DNA of 60,931 nucleotides from Sinorhizobium terangae. Its GTDB lineage: Bacteria; Pseudomonadota; Alphaproteobacteria; Rhizobiales; Rhizobiaceae. Positions 17,355 to 25,396 of this stretch are shown in pieces. Location: contig NZ_WITC01000002.1 of the NCBI RefSeq assembly GCF_009601505.1, forward strand, positions 1 to 60,931, read 5' to 3'. The translations under genes and the position numbers were made by a program. Positions within the stretch are counted from its first letter, which is position 1; every line of letters begins with the position of its first letter. Under the pieces are notes generated by a model. The model worked only from the letters and a program-made list of their open reading frames with translations. It had not been told where the DNA came from and searched no databases.

Positions 17355-18515
17355 TCAAGCCCCCAGCGGCCGCAAGAGGTCGCGGCTGATGATGTAGCGC
17401 TGGATCTCCGAGGTGCCGTCCCAGATGCGCTCGACGCGGGCGTCGCGCCAGAAGCGGGCGAGCGGCAGGTCGTCCATCAGCCCCATGCCGCCATAGATCT
17501 GGATCGCCTCGTCGGTGACGCGCGCGAGCATTTCGGTGGCATAGACCTTTGCCGAGGCGATCTCCCGGTTTGACGGCAGGCCCTGATCGAGCCGCCAGGC
17601 GGCAGACAGCGTCAGCAGGTCGGCCGCGTCGATCTCGGTGATCATGTCGGCGAGCTTGAAGGAGACGCCCTGGTTGGCCCCGATCGGCTTGCCGAACTGC
17701 TTGCGCTCGGCGGCGTAGGAAAGCGCATAGTCGAAGGCGCGCCGCGCCCGCCCGACCGAGGTGGCGGCGACCGTCAGGCGCGTGGCGTAGAGCCATTCAT
17801 TGGCGATATCGAAGCCCTTGTGCACCTCGCCGAGGATCTGCGAGGAGGGCAGGCGGCAGTCATCGAAGGTGAGGATGCAGTTCTTGTAGCCGCGATGCGA
17901 GACGGAGTTGTAGCCGTCGCGGATCTGGAAACCCGGCGTGCCGCGATCGACGAGGAAGCAAGTGATTTTCTTCTTCGGGCCGCGCGGCGTCTGTTCCTCG
18001 CCGGTGGCGATGAAGACGATGACGAAGTCGGCGATGTCGGCGTGACTGATAAAGTGCTTCGTGCCGTTGACGATCCAGTCGTCGCCATCCTGTCTCGCGA
18101 AGCATTTCATGCCGCGCACGTCGGAGCCGGCGTCCGGCTCGGTCATGGCGAGCGCGTCGAATTTTTCGCCCTTGACGGCCGGCAGCAGGTAACGCTCGCG
18201 CTGTTCGTCATTGCAGGCCATCAGGATGCCGGAGGGGCGGCCGAAGAAAACAGTCAGTCCCATCGAGCCACGACCAAGCTCGCGCTCGACGAGCGTGAAC
18301 GTCAGGTGATCAAGGCCGGCACCGCCGACCTCTTCGGGGAAATTGCAGGCGAAGAAGCCGAGCTCCTTGCACTTGCGGGCAATTTCCTGGCCGAGTTCGC
18401 GCGGCACGGTGCCAGTGCGCTCGACCTCGTTTTCGTGCGGATAGATCTCGGTCTCGACAAAGTTGCGGACCGTGTCGACGATCATCTGCTGTTCTTCGGA
18501 CAGTGCGAAATTCAT
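17355..18515 (-). CDS. Acyl-CoA dehydrogenase, probable gamma-butyrobetainyl-CoA dehydrogenase
   Basis: A 386-residue flavin-dependent acyl-CoA dehydrogenase of standard length. It has an N-terminal helical domain (FALSEEQQMIVDTVRNF), a middle beta domain (AMTEPDAGSDVRG) and a C-terminal four-helix domain (YAAERKQFGKPI; QIYGGMGLMDD). At the position where many family members have the catalytic glutamate (YEGT) this protein has WDGT, with Asp366. In a butyrobetaine pathway it would form crotonobetainyl-CoA for CaiD and pass electrons to ETF. The neighbours support this role but the substrate is not proven. Confidence 0.85.
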   Translation of the reverse strand: MNFALSEEQQMIVDTVRNFVETEIYPHENEVERTGTVPRELGQEIARKCKELGFFACNFPEEVGGAGLDHLTFTLVERELGRGSMGLTVFFGRPSGILMACNDEQRERYLLPAVKGEKFDALAMTEPDAGSDVRGMKCFARQDGDDWIVNGTKHFISHADIADFVIVFIATGEEQTPRGPKKKITCFLVDRGTPGFQIRDGYNSVSHRGYKNCILTFDDCRLPSSQILGEVHKGFDIANEWLYATRLTVAATSVGRARRAFDYALSYAAERKQFGKPIGANQGVSFKLADMITEIDAADLLTLSAAWRLDQGLPSNREIASAKVYATEMLARVTDEAIQIYGGMGLMDDLPLARFWRDARVERIWDGTSEIQRYIISRDLLRPLGA

Positions 18516-18586
18516 TGCTCTCCCTCGTATTCTTTTGTCCGCCTGCCTGGGCCGATCTCCTCATCGGCCTGCGGCGTGCTTGGCTA

Positions 18587-18702
18587 TTTGCCCCTCACCC
18601 TGACCCTCTCCCCGCAAGCGGGGAGAGGGGACTGGGAGCATGCCGCGAGTCCCTTCTCCCCGCAGGCGGGGAGAAGGTGCCGGCAGGCGGATGAGGGGCA
18701 AA
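18587..18702. repeat. RIME-like intergenic mosaic repeat
   Basis: Runs from tttgcccctcaccctgaccc to gatgaggggcaaa, so its outer ends are inverted copies. It contains two inner palindromes (CTCCCCGCaagCGGGGAG and TCTCCCCGCaggCGGGGAGA). It sits within the carnitine operon, between the acyl-CoA dehydrogenase and the carnitine dehydrogenase genes. Confidence 0.7.
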
Positions 18703-18720
18703 TCATCCGCCTCATCACCT

Positions 18721-20211
18721 TCACCGCTTCTGTCCAACGTGCCGCCCGGCGCCTTCTGGCACCTCAAGCTTCGCATGCCCTTCCGCAATCGGCTTCAACT
18801 TCGTCAGCACTTCCGTCGGCGCCGGTACGGATTTGCTGGCCTTCGCGTCGACGTGCAGCATCATCTGCTCGGCGGTCGCGATCACCTCGCCCGATGCGGC
18901 GTCGTGGATCCTGGTGAAGAATTGAACCCGCTTCTCGTCGGAGGCGAGGAGCTGCAGCGTCGTATAGAGCTCCTGACCGAGCTTGGCCTCGCCCAGATGG
19001 CGGATATGCGTTTCGACGGTGTAGTAGCTATGGCCGGCCTCGACATAGGCGAAATCGACACCGAGCAGCCGCAACAGCGCATCAGACGTGTCGCCGAAAA
19101 GCTGCAGGTAGCGGTGCTCGGTCATGTGGCCATTGTAGTCGACCCAGGCGGCATTGACCTTGGTATCGATGAGGCGCAGCGGACCGGAGGCGTCATGGGT
19201 TTTCGCCTGGTTGCCGCCCTTGGCCCAAAGACGCTTTTCGAAATCGGCGAGCAGTTTGCCGGCGCCCCAGCCTTCGCCGCCGTTGCTGGCTTTCAACGCA
19301 TGCATGATGCCGACGAGGTTTTCGTCGCGGATGCGTTCAAGTTCGCGGATCGAGCGGCCGGCGGCTTGTGCGTCCGACTGCGACCCGATCTTTTCGACGA
19401 GCGCATCGTCGAGGTCGACGACATCGGTGAATTTGGTCCAGGGCCATTTGAGGCAGGGGCCGAACTGGGCGAGGAAATGGCGCATGCCTGCTTCACCGCC
19501 GGCGATGCGATAGGTCTCGAACAGGCCCATCTGCGCCCAGCGCATGCCGAAGGAATAGCGCATGACATTGTCGAGCGTTTCGGTGTCGCAGATATCGTCC
19601 TGGATCAGCCAGAGAGCCTCGCGCCAGAGAGCCTCGAGGAGACGGTCGCCGACGAAGGCCTCGATCTCCTTGGCTATGACGACGCCCTTCATGCCGATTT
19701 CGGCAACGCCTTCCTCGGCCCGCTTGATCGTCGCCGCCGAGGTCTTCTTGCCGCCGACGAGTTCGACCAGTGGCAAGAGATAGACAGGGTTATAGGGATG
19801 CGCCACGAACATGCGTTCGGGGTATTTCATGTCGGCCTGCAGGTCCGAGGGCAGGAGGCCGGAGGTCGACGAACCGATGAGCGCGTCGGGGCGGGCGAAG
19901 GCGTCGATCTCGGTGATCACGCCGCGCTTCAACTCCAGCCGCTCGGGAACGCTTTCCTGAATCCAGTCAACGCCTTCGACCGCCTGCTCAATGCTTTTGC
20001 AGAAGGTAAGCTTGCCGCGCGGCGGCAGCGGCGCCATGGTCAGCATGCCATAGGCCTTCTCGGCATTGGCCATGACCTCGCCGATGATGCGCTCGGCTTC
20101 CGGATGCGGGTCGAAGATGTTGACGTCGATGCCGGCAAGCGCGAAACGCGCCGCCCAGGCCCCGCCGATGACGCCGCCGCCGACGCAGGCGGCCTTGGTG
20201 ATGATGCTCAT
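18721..20211 (-). CDS. lcdH: L-carnitine 3-dehydrogenase fused to a hot-dog thioesterase
   Basis: This 496-residue protein starts at MSIITKAACVGG after GGAGAGGG. Residues 1 to about 310 are a 3-hydroxyacyl-CoA-dehydrogenase-type NAD enzyme (GGGVIGGAW at 11-18; HPYNPVYLLPLVE). Residues about 345-496 are a hot-dog thioesterase (DYNGHMTEHRY). In Pseudomonas the two activities are separate (CdhA and CdhB), while Sinorhizobium carries fused versions. The N-domain oxidises L-carnitine to 3-dehydrocarnitine. The thioesterase would hydrolyse betainyl-CoA to glycine betaine. BKACE, encoded next, links the two steps. Location is cytoplasmic. Confidence 0.88.
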   Translation of the reverse strand: MSIITKAACVGGGVIGGAWAARFALAGIDVNIFDPHPEAERIIGEVMANAEKAYGMLTMAPLPPRGKLTFCKSIEQAVEGVDWIQESVPERLELKRGVITEIDAFARPDALIGSSTSGLLPSDLQADMKYPERMFVAHPYNPVYLLPLVELVGGKKTSAATIKRAEEGVAEIGMKGVVIAKEIEAFVGDRLLEALWREALWLIQDDICDTETLDNVMRYSFGMRWAQMGLFETYRIAGGEAGMRHFLAQFGPCLKWPWTKFTDVVDLDDALVEKIGSQSDAQAAGRSIRELERIRDENLVGIMHALKASNGGEGWGAGKLLADFEKRLWAKGGNQAKTHDASGPLRLIDTKVNAAWVDYNGHMTEHRYLQLFGDTSDALLRLLGVDFAYVEAGHSYYTVETHIRHLGEAKLGQELYTTLQLLASDEKRVQFFTRIHDAASGEVIATAEQMMLHVDAKASKSVPAPTEVLTKLKPIAEGHAKLEVPEGAGRHVGQKR

Positions 20212-20238
20212 TCCCTCTCCATCCAACTGTTGCCGCGG

Positions 20239-20287
20239 AACCCCTCTCGGCCCTGCGGGCCACCCTCCCAATGAGGGAGGGATGAGC
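20239..20287. repeat. RIME-like repeat, same subtype as 1-62
   Basis: GGCCC-tgc-GGGCC followed by CCTCCC-aatga-GGGAGG, the same module order as at the left window edge. It lies between the carnitine dehydrogenase and BKACE genes. Confidence 0.6.
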
Positions 20288-20402
20288 GGCTCCGGATCCT
20301 GTACATCCCACTCTGGCAGCTATTCTGCCGCTTCGCCGGCGCCTTGATGCAAACACTTCCACGGACACAGACGTTTCGGTGGGAGTTCGGCGGCGCCGCA
20401 CG

Positions 20403-20443
20403 TTAAGCCCTTCCCCTTGTGGGGAGGGTTGGGAGGGGTCTTC
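20403..20443. repeat. RIME-like repeat, half element
   Basis: Reads cccttccccttgtggggagg then gttgggaggggtctt, matching the 17282-17321 arm with a few changes. It abuts the end of the BKACE gene and may form its 3' hairpin. Confidence 0.55.
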
Positions 20444-21346
20444 TTATCTCTTCGTCAGCTTAAGCTTTTCGCGGACCTCCTTAGGCCCGATAATCTTCGC
20501 ACCCATACCCTCGATGACGGAGACCGCCTTTTCGACGAGCTGGCCATTGGTCGCGAGCTGGCCCTTGCCGACATAGAGGTTGTCTTCAAGGCCGACGCGG
20601 ACGTTGCCGCCGGCAAGGATCGCCGCGGCCGGATAGGCGAGCGCATTGCGGCCGATCGAGAAGGCAGAAAAAGTCCAGTTCGAGGGCACGTTGTTGACCA
20701 TCGCCATGAAGGTGTTGAGGTCGTCCGGCGCGCCCCATGGAATGCCCATGCAGAGCTGGATCAGCACAGGGTCCTCGATCAGGCCTTCCTCGGCGAGCTG
20801 CTTGGCGAACCAGAGATGGCCGGTATCGAAGGCCTCGATCTCGGGGCGCACGCCAAGTGCTGTCATCTGGCGCGCCATCTCGCGCAGCATCGACGGCGTG
20901 TTGGTCATGACGTAGTCGCCGAGCGAGAAGTTCATCGTGCCGCAGTCGAGCGTGCAGATCTCGGGCAGGCATTCGGCGACATGGGCAACACGCTCGGTGG
21001 CGCCGGCCATGTCGGTGCCCTTCTCGTTGACGGGGAAGGGGCTTTCGACATTGCCGAAAACGAGGTCCCCTCCCATGCCGGCGGTCAGGTTGAGTACGAT
21101 GTCGATGTCGGCGGAGCGGATGCGGTCGGTCACCTCCTTGTAGAGGTCGAGGCGACGGGCGGGTGCGCCGGTCTCCGGATCGCGGACGTGGCAATGGACG
21201 ATCGCCGCACCAGCCTTGGCGGCCTCGACTGCGGCTTCCGCAATCTGCTTTGGTGTAATCGGGACGTGGCTGGATTTGGAAACGGTGTCTCCCGAACCGG
21301 TGACGGCGCAGGTGATGAATACCTCGCGGTTCATGCTGAGCGGCAT
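20444..21346 (-). CDS. Beta-keto acid cleavage enzyme (BKACE), dehydrocarnitine:acetyl-CoA type
   Basis: This 300-residue TIM-barrel enzyme has the zinc-ligand motif HCHVRDP (His51, His53) and family segments DCGTMNFS, FDTGH and VRVGLEDNLY. BKACE enzymes condense a beta-keto acid with acetyl-CoA and cleave it. For 3-dehydrocarnitine the products are betainyl-CoA and acetoacetate. It corresponds to CdhC of the Pseudomonas carnitine pathway. It is the first gene of the minus-strand carnitine operon and diverges from the CdhR-type regulator gene. The beta-keto acid specificity is taken from its neighbours. Confidence 0.87.
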   Translation of the reverse strand: MPLSMNREVFITCAVTGSGDTVSKSSHVPITPKQIAEAAVEAAKAGAAIVHCHVRDPETGAPARRLDLYKEVTDRIRSADIDIVLNLTAGMGGDLVFGNVESPFPVNEKGTDMAGATERVAHVAECLPEICTLDCGTMNFSLGDYVMTNTPSMLREMARQMTALGVRPEIEAFDTGHLWFAKQLAEEGLIEDPVLIQLCMGIPWGAPDDLNTFMAMVNNVPSNWTFSAFSIGRNALAYPAAAILAGGNVRVGLEDNLYVGKGQLATNGQLVEKAVSVIEGMGAKIIGPKEVREKLKLTKR

Positions 21347-21403
21347 TGCTGTCTCCCTTTTTGTTGGGAGCTATTACGAGGCAGAAAGGCCGCCATTGCT
21401 TTT

Positions 21404-21433
21404 CATTATCGGTTCTACGCTATACATTATCGG
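21404..21433. promoter_or_regulatory. Direct repeat CATTATCGG x2, candidate regulator operator
   Basis: CATTATCGG occurs at 21404-21412 and 21425-21433. The 21-bp start-to-start distance is two helical turns. It lies between the divergent BKACE and GlxA/CdhR-type genes. AraC-family proteins commonly bind direct repeats with about this spacing. The link to the adjacent regulator is inferred. Confidence 0.5.
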
Positions 21434-21456
21434 CAGTATGAGGAGGAAGTTTTGCC

Positions 21457-22428
21457 ATGGACGAGATCGTTACGCAGGCGCAGCATATCGATTTGCTGGT
21501 GCTGCCGGAGACGAACCTGATCCTCGTCGCTTCCGTCATCGAGCCGCTACGTGCCGCCAACCGGATTGCCGGGCGGGCGCTCTATACCTGGACGATCTTC
21601 AGCCCGAACGGCGAGGCGATCGAGACCAAGAGCGGCATTCCGATTCCAGTCTCCGGTCCCTTCCGGCCGCAGCGGGAGACGGCGCCGCTTTTCGTGCTTT
21701 CGAGCTACAACTGGGAGCGCAGTGCCACCTCGCAACTCAAGATGCTGCTGTCGCAGACGGCGCGGCATCGGGAAGTCATGGCGGGAATCGAATCCGGCTC
21801 GTGGCTGCTTGCCGAGACCAGCCTACTCGACAACTTTTCCGTCACCACCCACTGGGAGGATTTTGAGGATTTCGCCGCCGCCTATCCGCATGTGACTATG
21901 GTGCGCGAGCGTTTCGTCATCGACGGCAAGCGGATTACCACCGGAGGCTCGCTGCCGACGCTCGACCTGATGCTGGAATTGATCCGCCGGGCGCATGGCT
22001 ATTCGCTGGCGCTAGAGGTCTCGCGCCTCTTCATCTACGAGCAGGAACGCACGCGCGGCGATCTGCTGCAGGTTCCGGCGATCGGCAACATGCGGATTCT
22101 CGATGCCCGGGTCGGCGCGGCGGTGAAGCTGATGGAGGAGACCGTCGAGGCGCCGCTGACGCTCGCGCGGCTCGCACGCCGAGTCGGTGTCAGCGCCCGG
22201 CATCTACAGGACCTCTTCAAGGATACGATGGGCGTTGCTCCGCATGAGCACTATCTCGCTCTCCGTCTCAATGCCGCGCGCCGCAAGGTGATCGAGACGC
22301 GAATGGAGTTCGCCGATATCGCCGCGATCACCGGCTTCAACTCATCATCCTCGTTCTCGCGCAGCTACCGCGCGCACTACCGCGAAAGCCCCAGCGAAAC
22401 GCGCCGGCGACTGAAGCTCAAGAGTTGA
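21457..22428 (+). CDS. cdhR: GlxA/CdhR-type transcriptional regulator (DJ-1/PfpI domain plus AraC HTH)
   Basis: A 323-residue regulator starting at MDEIVTQAQ after AGGAGG. Residues about 10-175 form a DJ-1/PfpI-like domain (DLLVLPETNLILVASVIEPLRAAN). Residues about 215-320 form a double helix-turn-helix AraC domain (LARLARRVGVSARHLQDLF; FADIAAITGFNSSSSF). This architecture includes CdhR and GbdR, activators of carnitine and glycine-betaine catabolism in Pseudomonas. It diverges from the BKACE gene with only 110 bases between them, so it is the likely activator of the carnitine operon. The symbol is by analogy. Confidence 0.8.
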   Translation: MDEIVTQAQHIDLLVLPETNLILVASVIEPLRAANRIAGRALYTWTIFSPNGEAIETKSGIPIPVSGPFRPQRETAPLFVLSSYNWERSATSQLKMLLSQTARHREVMAGIESGSWLLAETSLLDNFSVTTHWEDFEDFAAAYPHVTMVRERFVIDGKRITTGGSLPTLDLMLELIRRAHGYSLALEVSRLFIYEQERTRGDLLQVPAIGNMRILDARVGAAVKLMEETVEAPLTLARLARRVGVSARHLQDLFKDTMGVAPHEHYLALRLNAARRKVIETRMEFADIAAITGFNSSSSFSRSYRAHYRESPSETRRRLKLKS

Positions 22429-22512
22429 TTCAAAAGTTTCAGACGAAGATTCAATCGCCGACGGATCGGCGAATCGAATCAGCAGCTTCGTGCAACCTCG
22501 TTAGAAGACGAT

Positions 22513-23694
22513 TCAGGTCCGCGCCGTGCCCGTCTTCATCATCCGGAAGATGGCTTCGCCAGCCTGGGCCCAAAGCGCCTTTCTGGGCCAGACGAGGGTG
22601 AGGGATTGTTTGTATCGGGGCGCGAGGCGGATCATCGCGGGCGGGCGATGGACTCGGGAGAGCGAGCTTTCCGGCAATATCGAGAGGTAGCCATGGTGGC
22701 TGACGAGATTGATGATCACAGGGATCGAGTCTACATCGATCAGGGTCAGGCGCCGCCGCTCGCTTTCGCTCAGCGTATCTTCCAGAAAACGCGTCGCCTC
22801 GCGCCTCAGTCCGCTCTTGGCACTCGGCATTGCGATCGGGGAGGCGCACAGCAGGCGCGCGAAGTCGCCGTCCATTTCGGAAAGTATCGCCGCGGCGCCA
22901 GCGAGCGCCAGTGGCGTTTCCGATACGAGCCGGCCATCGAATTCGCTGGGGAAGTCGGCGACGTCGAGGAGTGCGGCGTCAAAGCGCCGGCTCTTCAGCC
23001 CGGCGATGAGTTCGTCCGCCGTGGTGCTTGAAATGAACAGGTGCTGACGGGGGCGGGAAGCATGCCAGGCGGCCGTCAGCGCCGCCAGCATGCGCGCGAT
23101 CTCGCTCTCGGGGCCGAGCGGCATCACCGCACCGAGACGCCATGTCGTCGCGTCGCGGCGAAAACGGTCGTCCGACGCGCGCGTCAGGCGTCCCCAGCAT
23201 TGAAGCAGTTTTTCCGCAAGAGGGATGGCGGCAAGCGCTTCTTCTGTACAGACCACCCCGTGATGGGCGCGCTCGAACAGTGGATATCCGAGGTGGCGTT
23301 CGAGGTCCGCCATCTGGCGGGTCAGTTGGGGTTGGCCGAGGGCGAGCATCCGTGCGACCGAGCGAATGCTGCCGTTGCGGGCGATCTTCACGAAACGGTC
23401 GAGCGCCGCCAGGCTGACGGGCGGGATCGGGCCAGGCGCAGGGCTCCCGAGGCGGCTGGCGAGAAGCGTTGCGGTTTCCGCCGCCTCCGCGATGTCGGCG
23501 ATGCGCGCCTGCGCCTCTAGCGTCGGCACGAGCATGGCGCCCTCGCGGCGAAGCAGCGGCACTGAAATTGTCTGCTCGAAGCGCCGGACGGCGGCGCTGA
23601 CGCTCGACGGCGGGCGCCTGCAGAGCTTCGCCGCACGTCGTATGCCACCTTCCCGCAGCGTCGCGTCAACAAGGACGATCGTCGCAATATCCAC
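22513..23694 (-). CDS. LysR-family regulator with two tandem winged-helix DNA-binding domains
   Basis: At 393 residues this is about 90 longer than a normal LysR protein, and the excess is a duplicated N-terminus. The first HTH unit spans about residues 1-60 (RRAAKLCRRPPSSVSAAVRR). The second spans about 93-152 (RSVARMLALGQPQLTRQMAD, followed by LERHLGYPLFERAHHG). The effector-binding domain occupies about 180-393. The gene diverges from the lyase gene at 23828, so it probably controls the ergothioneine-type catabolic operon. The effector could be the substrate or thiourocanate, by analogy with urocanate in hut regulation. Confidence 0.85.
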   Translation of the reverse strand: MDIATIVLVDATLREGGIRRAAKLCRRPPSSVSAAVRRFEQTISVPLLRREGAMLVPTLEAQARIADIAEAAETATLLASRLGSPAPGPIPPVSLAALDRFVKIARNGSIRSVARMLALGQPQLTRQMADLERHLGYPLFERAHHGVVCTEEALAAIPLAEKLLQCWGRLTRASDDRFRRDATTWRLGAVMPLGPESEIARMLAALTAAWHASRPRQHLFISSTTADELIAGLKSRRFDAALLDVADFPSEFDGRLVSETPLALAGAAAILSEMDGDFARLLCASPIAMPSAKSGLRREATRFLEDTLSESERRRLTLIDVDSIPVIINLVSHHGYLSILPESSLSRVHRPPAMIRLAPRYKQSLTLVWPRKALWAQAGEAIFRMMKTGTART

Positions 23695-23718
23695 GAACCT
23701 ACCCGCGCCTTGACCAGC

Positions 23719-23763
23719 GATGCCGATCGATCTGTTCGAGTTTCGGCATCATTCGTTCCGAAT
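23719..23763. promoter_or_regulatory. Dyad symmetries in the divergent LysR/lyase promoter, candidate operators
   Basis: GATGCCGA (23719-23726) pairs perfectly with TCGGCATC (23743-23750). A second dyad, ATTCG-ttc-CGAAT, follows directly at 23751-23763. Both sit between the LysR start and the lyase start, as expected for LysR recognition and activation sites. Confidence 0.5.
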
Positions 23764-23827
23764 TTGGGATATACCACGCATCGGCACTGTGCGCATAGCA
23801 TGCTCGCAAAAGAGGTTTCGTTTCAAC

Positions 23828-25366
23828 ATGCTGCAATCGGTCAAGACCATCGTCCTGTGCGGAAAACCGCTCGACTTCGGGCTCCTCGAAGAGATCGGCT
23901 CCGGGCTGGCGCGACCGGTCGCGGATGATGCCGGCATGGAGCGGGTGGCCGCTACGCACAAGGTTGTTGCCGACCGCGTCGCGATGGGCCTGCCGGTCTA
24001 TGGCTCGAACACCGGCGTCGGCTCGATGAAGGACCGGCTATGGACGGCGGACGACCTCGCCGAATTCAACACTTCGCTCGTGCGCGCCCATCACTTCGGC
24101 ACTGGCGAATTCTTTGCCGCGCCGATCATCCGCAAGGCGATCGCCATCCGGGTCAACACCGCGATGCGCGGGCACACGGGATGCAGCCCGGAACTTATCG
24201 ATGCCTTCGTCGCGCTTCTCGAGCGGGGCATCGTCCCGGCCGTGCGCCGTCATGGCTCGATGGGCTGCGCCGATATCGGCCTGATGGGCCAGGTTGCCTC
24301 CGTTCTGACGGGCGTCGGCGAGGCCTATTACAACGGCCAGCTGATGACGGCGGAGTCGGCGCTGACGGAGGCGGGGCTCACCCCCTTCGTCATGCGGGCG
24401 CGCGATGCGCTCGCCGCGCTGAGTGTCAACGCCATCTCCTACGCGGCGGCGGGCGACGTCCTGCGCGAGGCGGCGTCAGCGATCCGCGTCCTGCTCGTGA
24501 CTGGCGTCATGTCGTCTCGCGCGCTCGGCGCCTCGGCCGATCCTTGGCTGGTGGCGGCGACGCTTTCGACGCGCGGCGAGGCACTCGTCGGATCCTGGCT
24601 CTACGGCCAGTCGGGCATGGCGGATTGGCCCTTGCCGACGGCGATCCACGATCCGCTAAGTCTGCGCATGACCGCCCAGGTCTTCGGCGCCGTCGTCGAC
24701 ACGCTGCTGGTGGCCGCTGGCCGGCTTGTCGAGGCAACCTATCTCTCGGACGACAATCCCGTGGTGCTCGGCGGCCAGGTGCATTCATCCGGCGCGTCGC
24801 TGCCGCTGACGACGACGCTCTATATCGAGGCGGCGCAGATTGCCTTTTCGCATGTGGCGCGCAATGTACTGAACCGCTGCATCCTGCTTTCGAACGGCGG
24901 AAGGCGCAATCTCTCGGTCAATCTCGTTGCCCCCGGGGAGGTCGCCACCGGGCTCGGGCCGCTGATGAAGCTCGCGGTCGAACTCTACATGCGTGTCCAG
25001 TCGCTTGCCGTACCCTTGTCTGCGCAGTCGATCGTCGTTGCGGGCGGACTGGAGGAAGAGGCGACCTTCCTGCCGCTGATCGTCGAACGCATGGAGGCGC
25101 AGGTTCGCGACCTCCGGCAACTGGCGGCGATCGAGGCGATGCTGTCGGCACAAGCCATCGATCTCGTCGGCGACGAACCAAAAGGCGTCGTCAGGCTCGC
25201 CTATGATCGCACCCGCTCGGTCAGCCCGATCTATCTCAAGGACCGGCCGCTCTCGAAGGAGATCGAAGCGCTGCAGGCGGCGTTCACCGACCATGACCTG
25301 TTGCGCGCCTTCGTCGAGTCTGCGCCGATGCCGGAATTCGACGATTTCTTCGCGTTGTCCAAATGA
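23828..25366 (+). CDS. HAL/PAL-family lyase lacking the MIO triad, probable (S-methyl-)ergothionase
   Basis: This 512-residue protein starts at MLQSVKTIVLCGKPL; an open frame continues 36 codons upstream through the candidate operators, so this start is preferred. It has the HAL fold and the tyrosine loop YGSNTGVGS. Where HAL and PAL have GS-x-G-Ala-Ser-Gly-D-L it reads GSMG-Cys147-Ala-Asp-I-G-L. The Ala-Ser-Gly that cyclises into the MIO electrophile is absent. Ergothionases are HAL relatives known to lack MIO and to eliminate trimethylamine from ergothioneine. The downstream genes fit that pathway. A substrate with another good leaving group is the alternative. Confidence 0.75.
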   Translation: MLQSVKTIVLCGKPLDFGLLEEIGSGLARPVADDAGMERVAATHKVVADRVAMGLPVYGSNTGVGSMKDRLWTADDLAEFNTSLVRAHHFGTGEFFAAPIIRKAIAIRVNTAMRGHTGCSPELIDAFVALLERGIVPAVRRHGSMGCADIGLMGQVASVLTGVGEAYYNGQLMTAESALTEAGLTPFVMRARDALAALSVNAISYAAAGDVLREAASAIRVLLVTGVMSSRALGASADPWLVAATLSTRGEALVGSWLYGQSGMADWPLPTAIHDPLSLRMTAQVFGAVVDTLLVAAGRLVEATYLSDDNPVVLGGQVHSSGASLPLTTTLYIEAAQIAFSHVARNVLNRCILLSNGGRRNLSVNLVAPGEVATGLGPLMKLAVELYMRVQSLAVPLSAQSIVVAGGLEEEATFLPLIVERMEAQVRDLRQLAAIEAMLSAQAIDLVGDEPKGVVRLAYDRTRSVSPIYLKDRPLSKEIEALQAAFTDHDLLRAFVESAPMPEFDDFFALSK

Positions 25367-25396
25367 ACTGGCAAAATGAACGGGAAGGGAAGAGCA

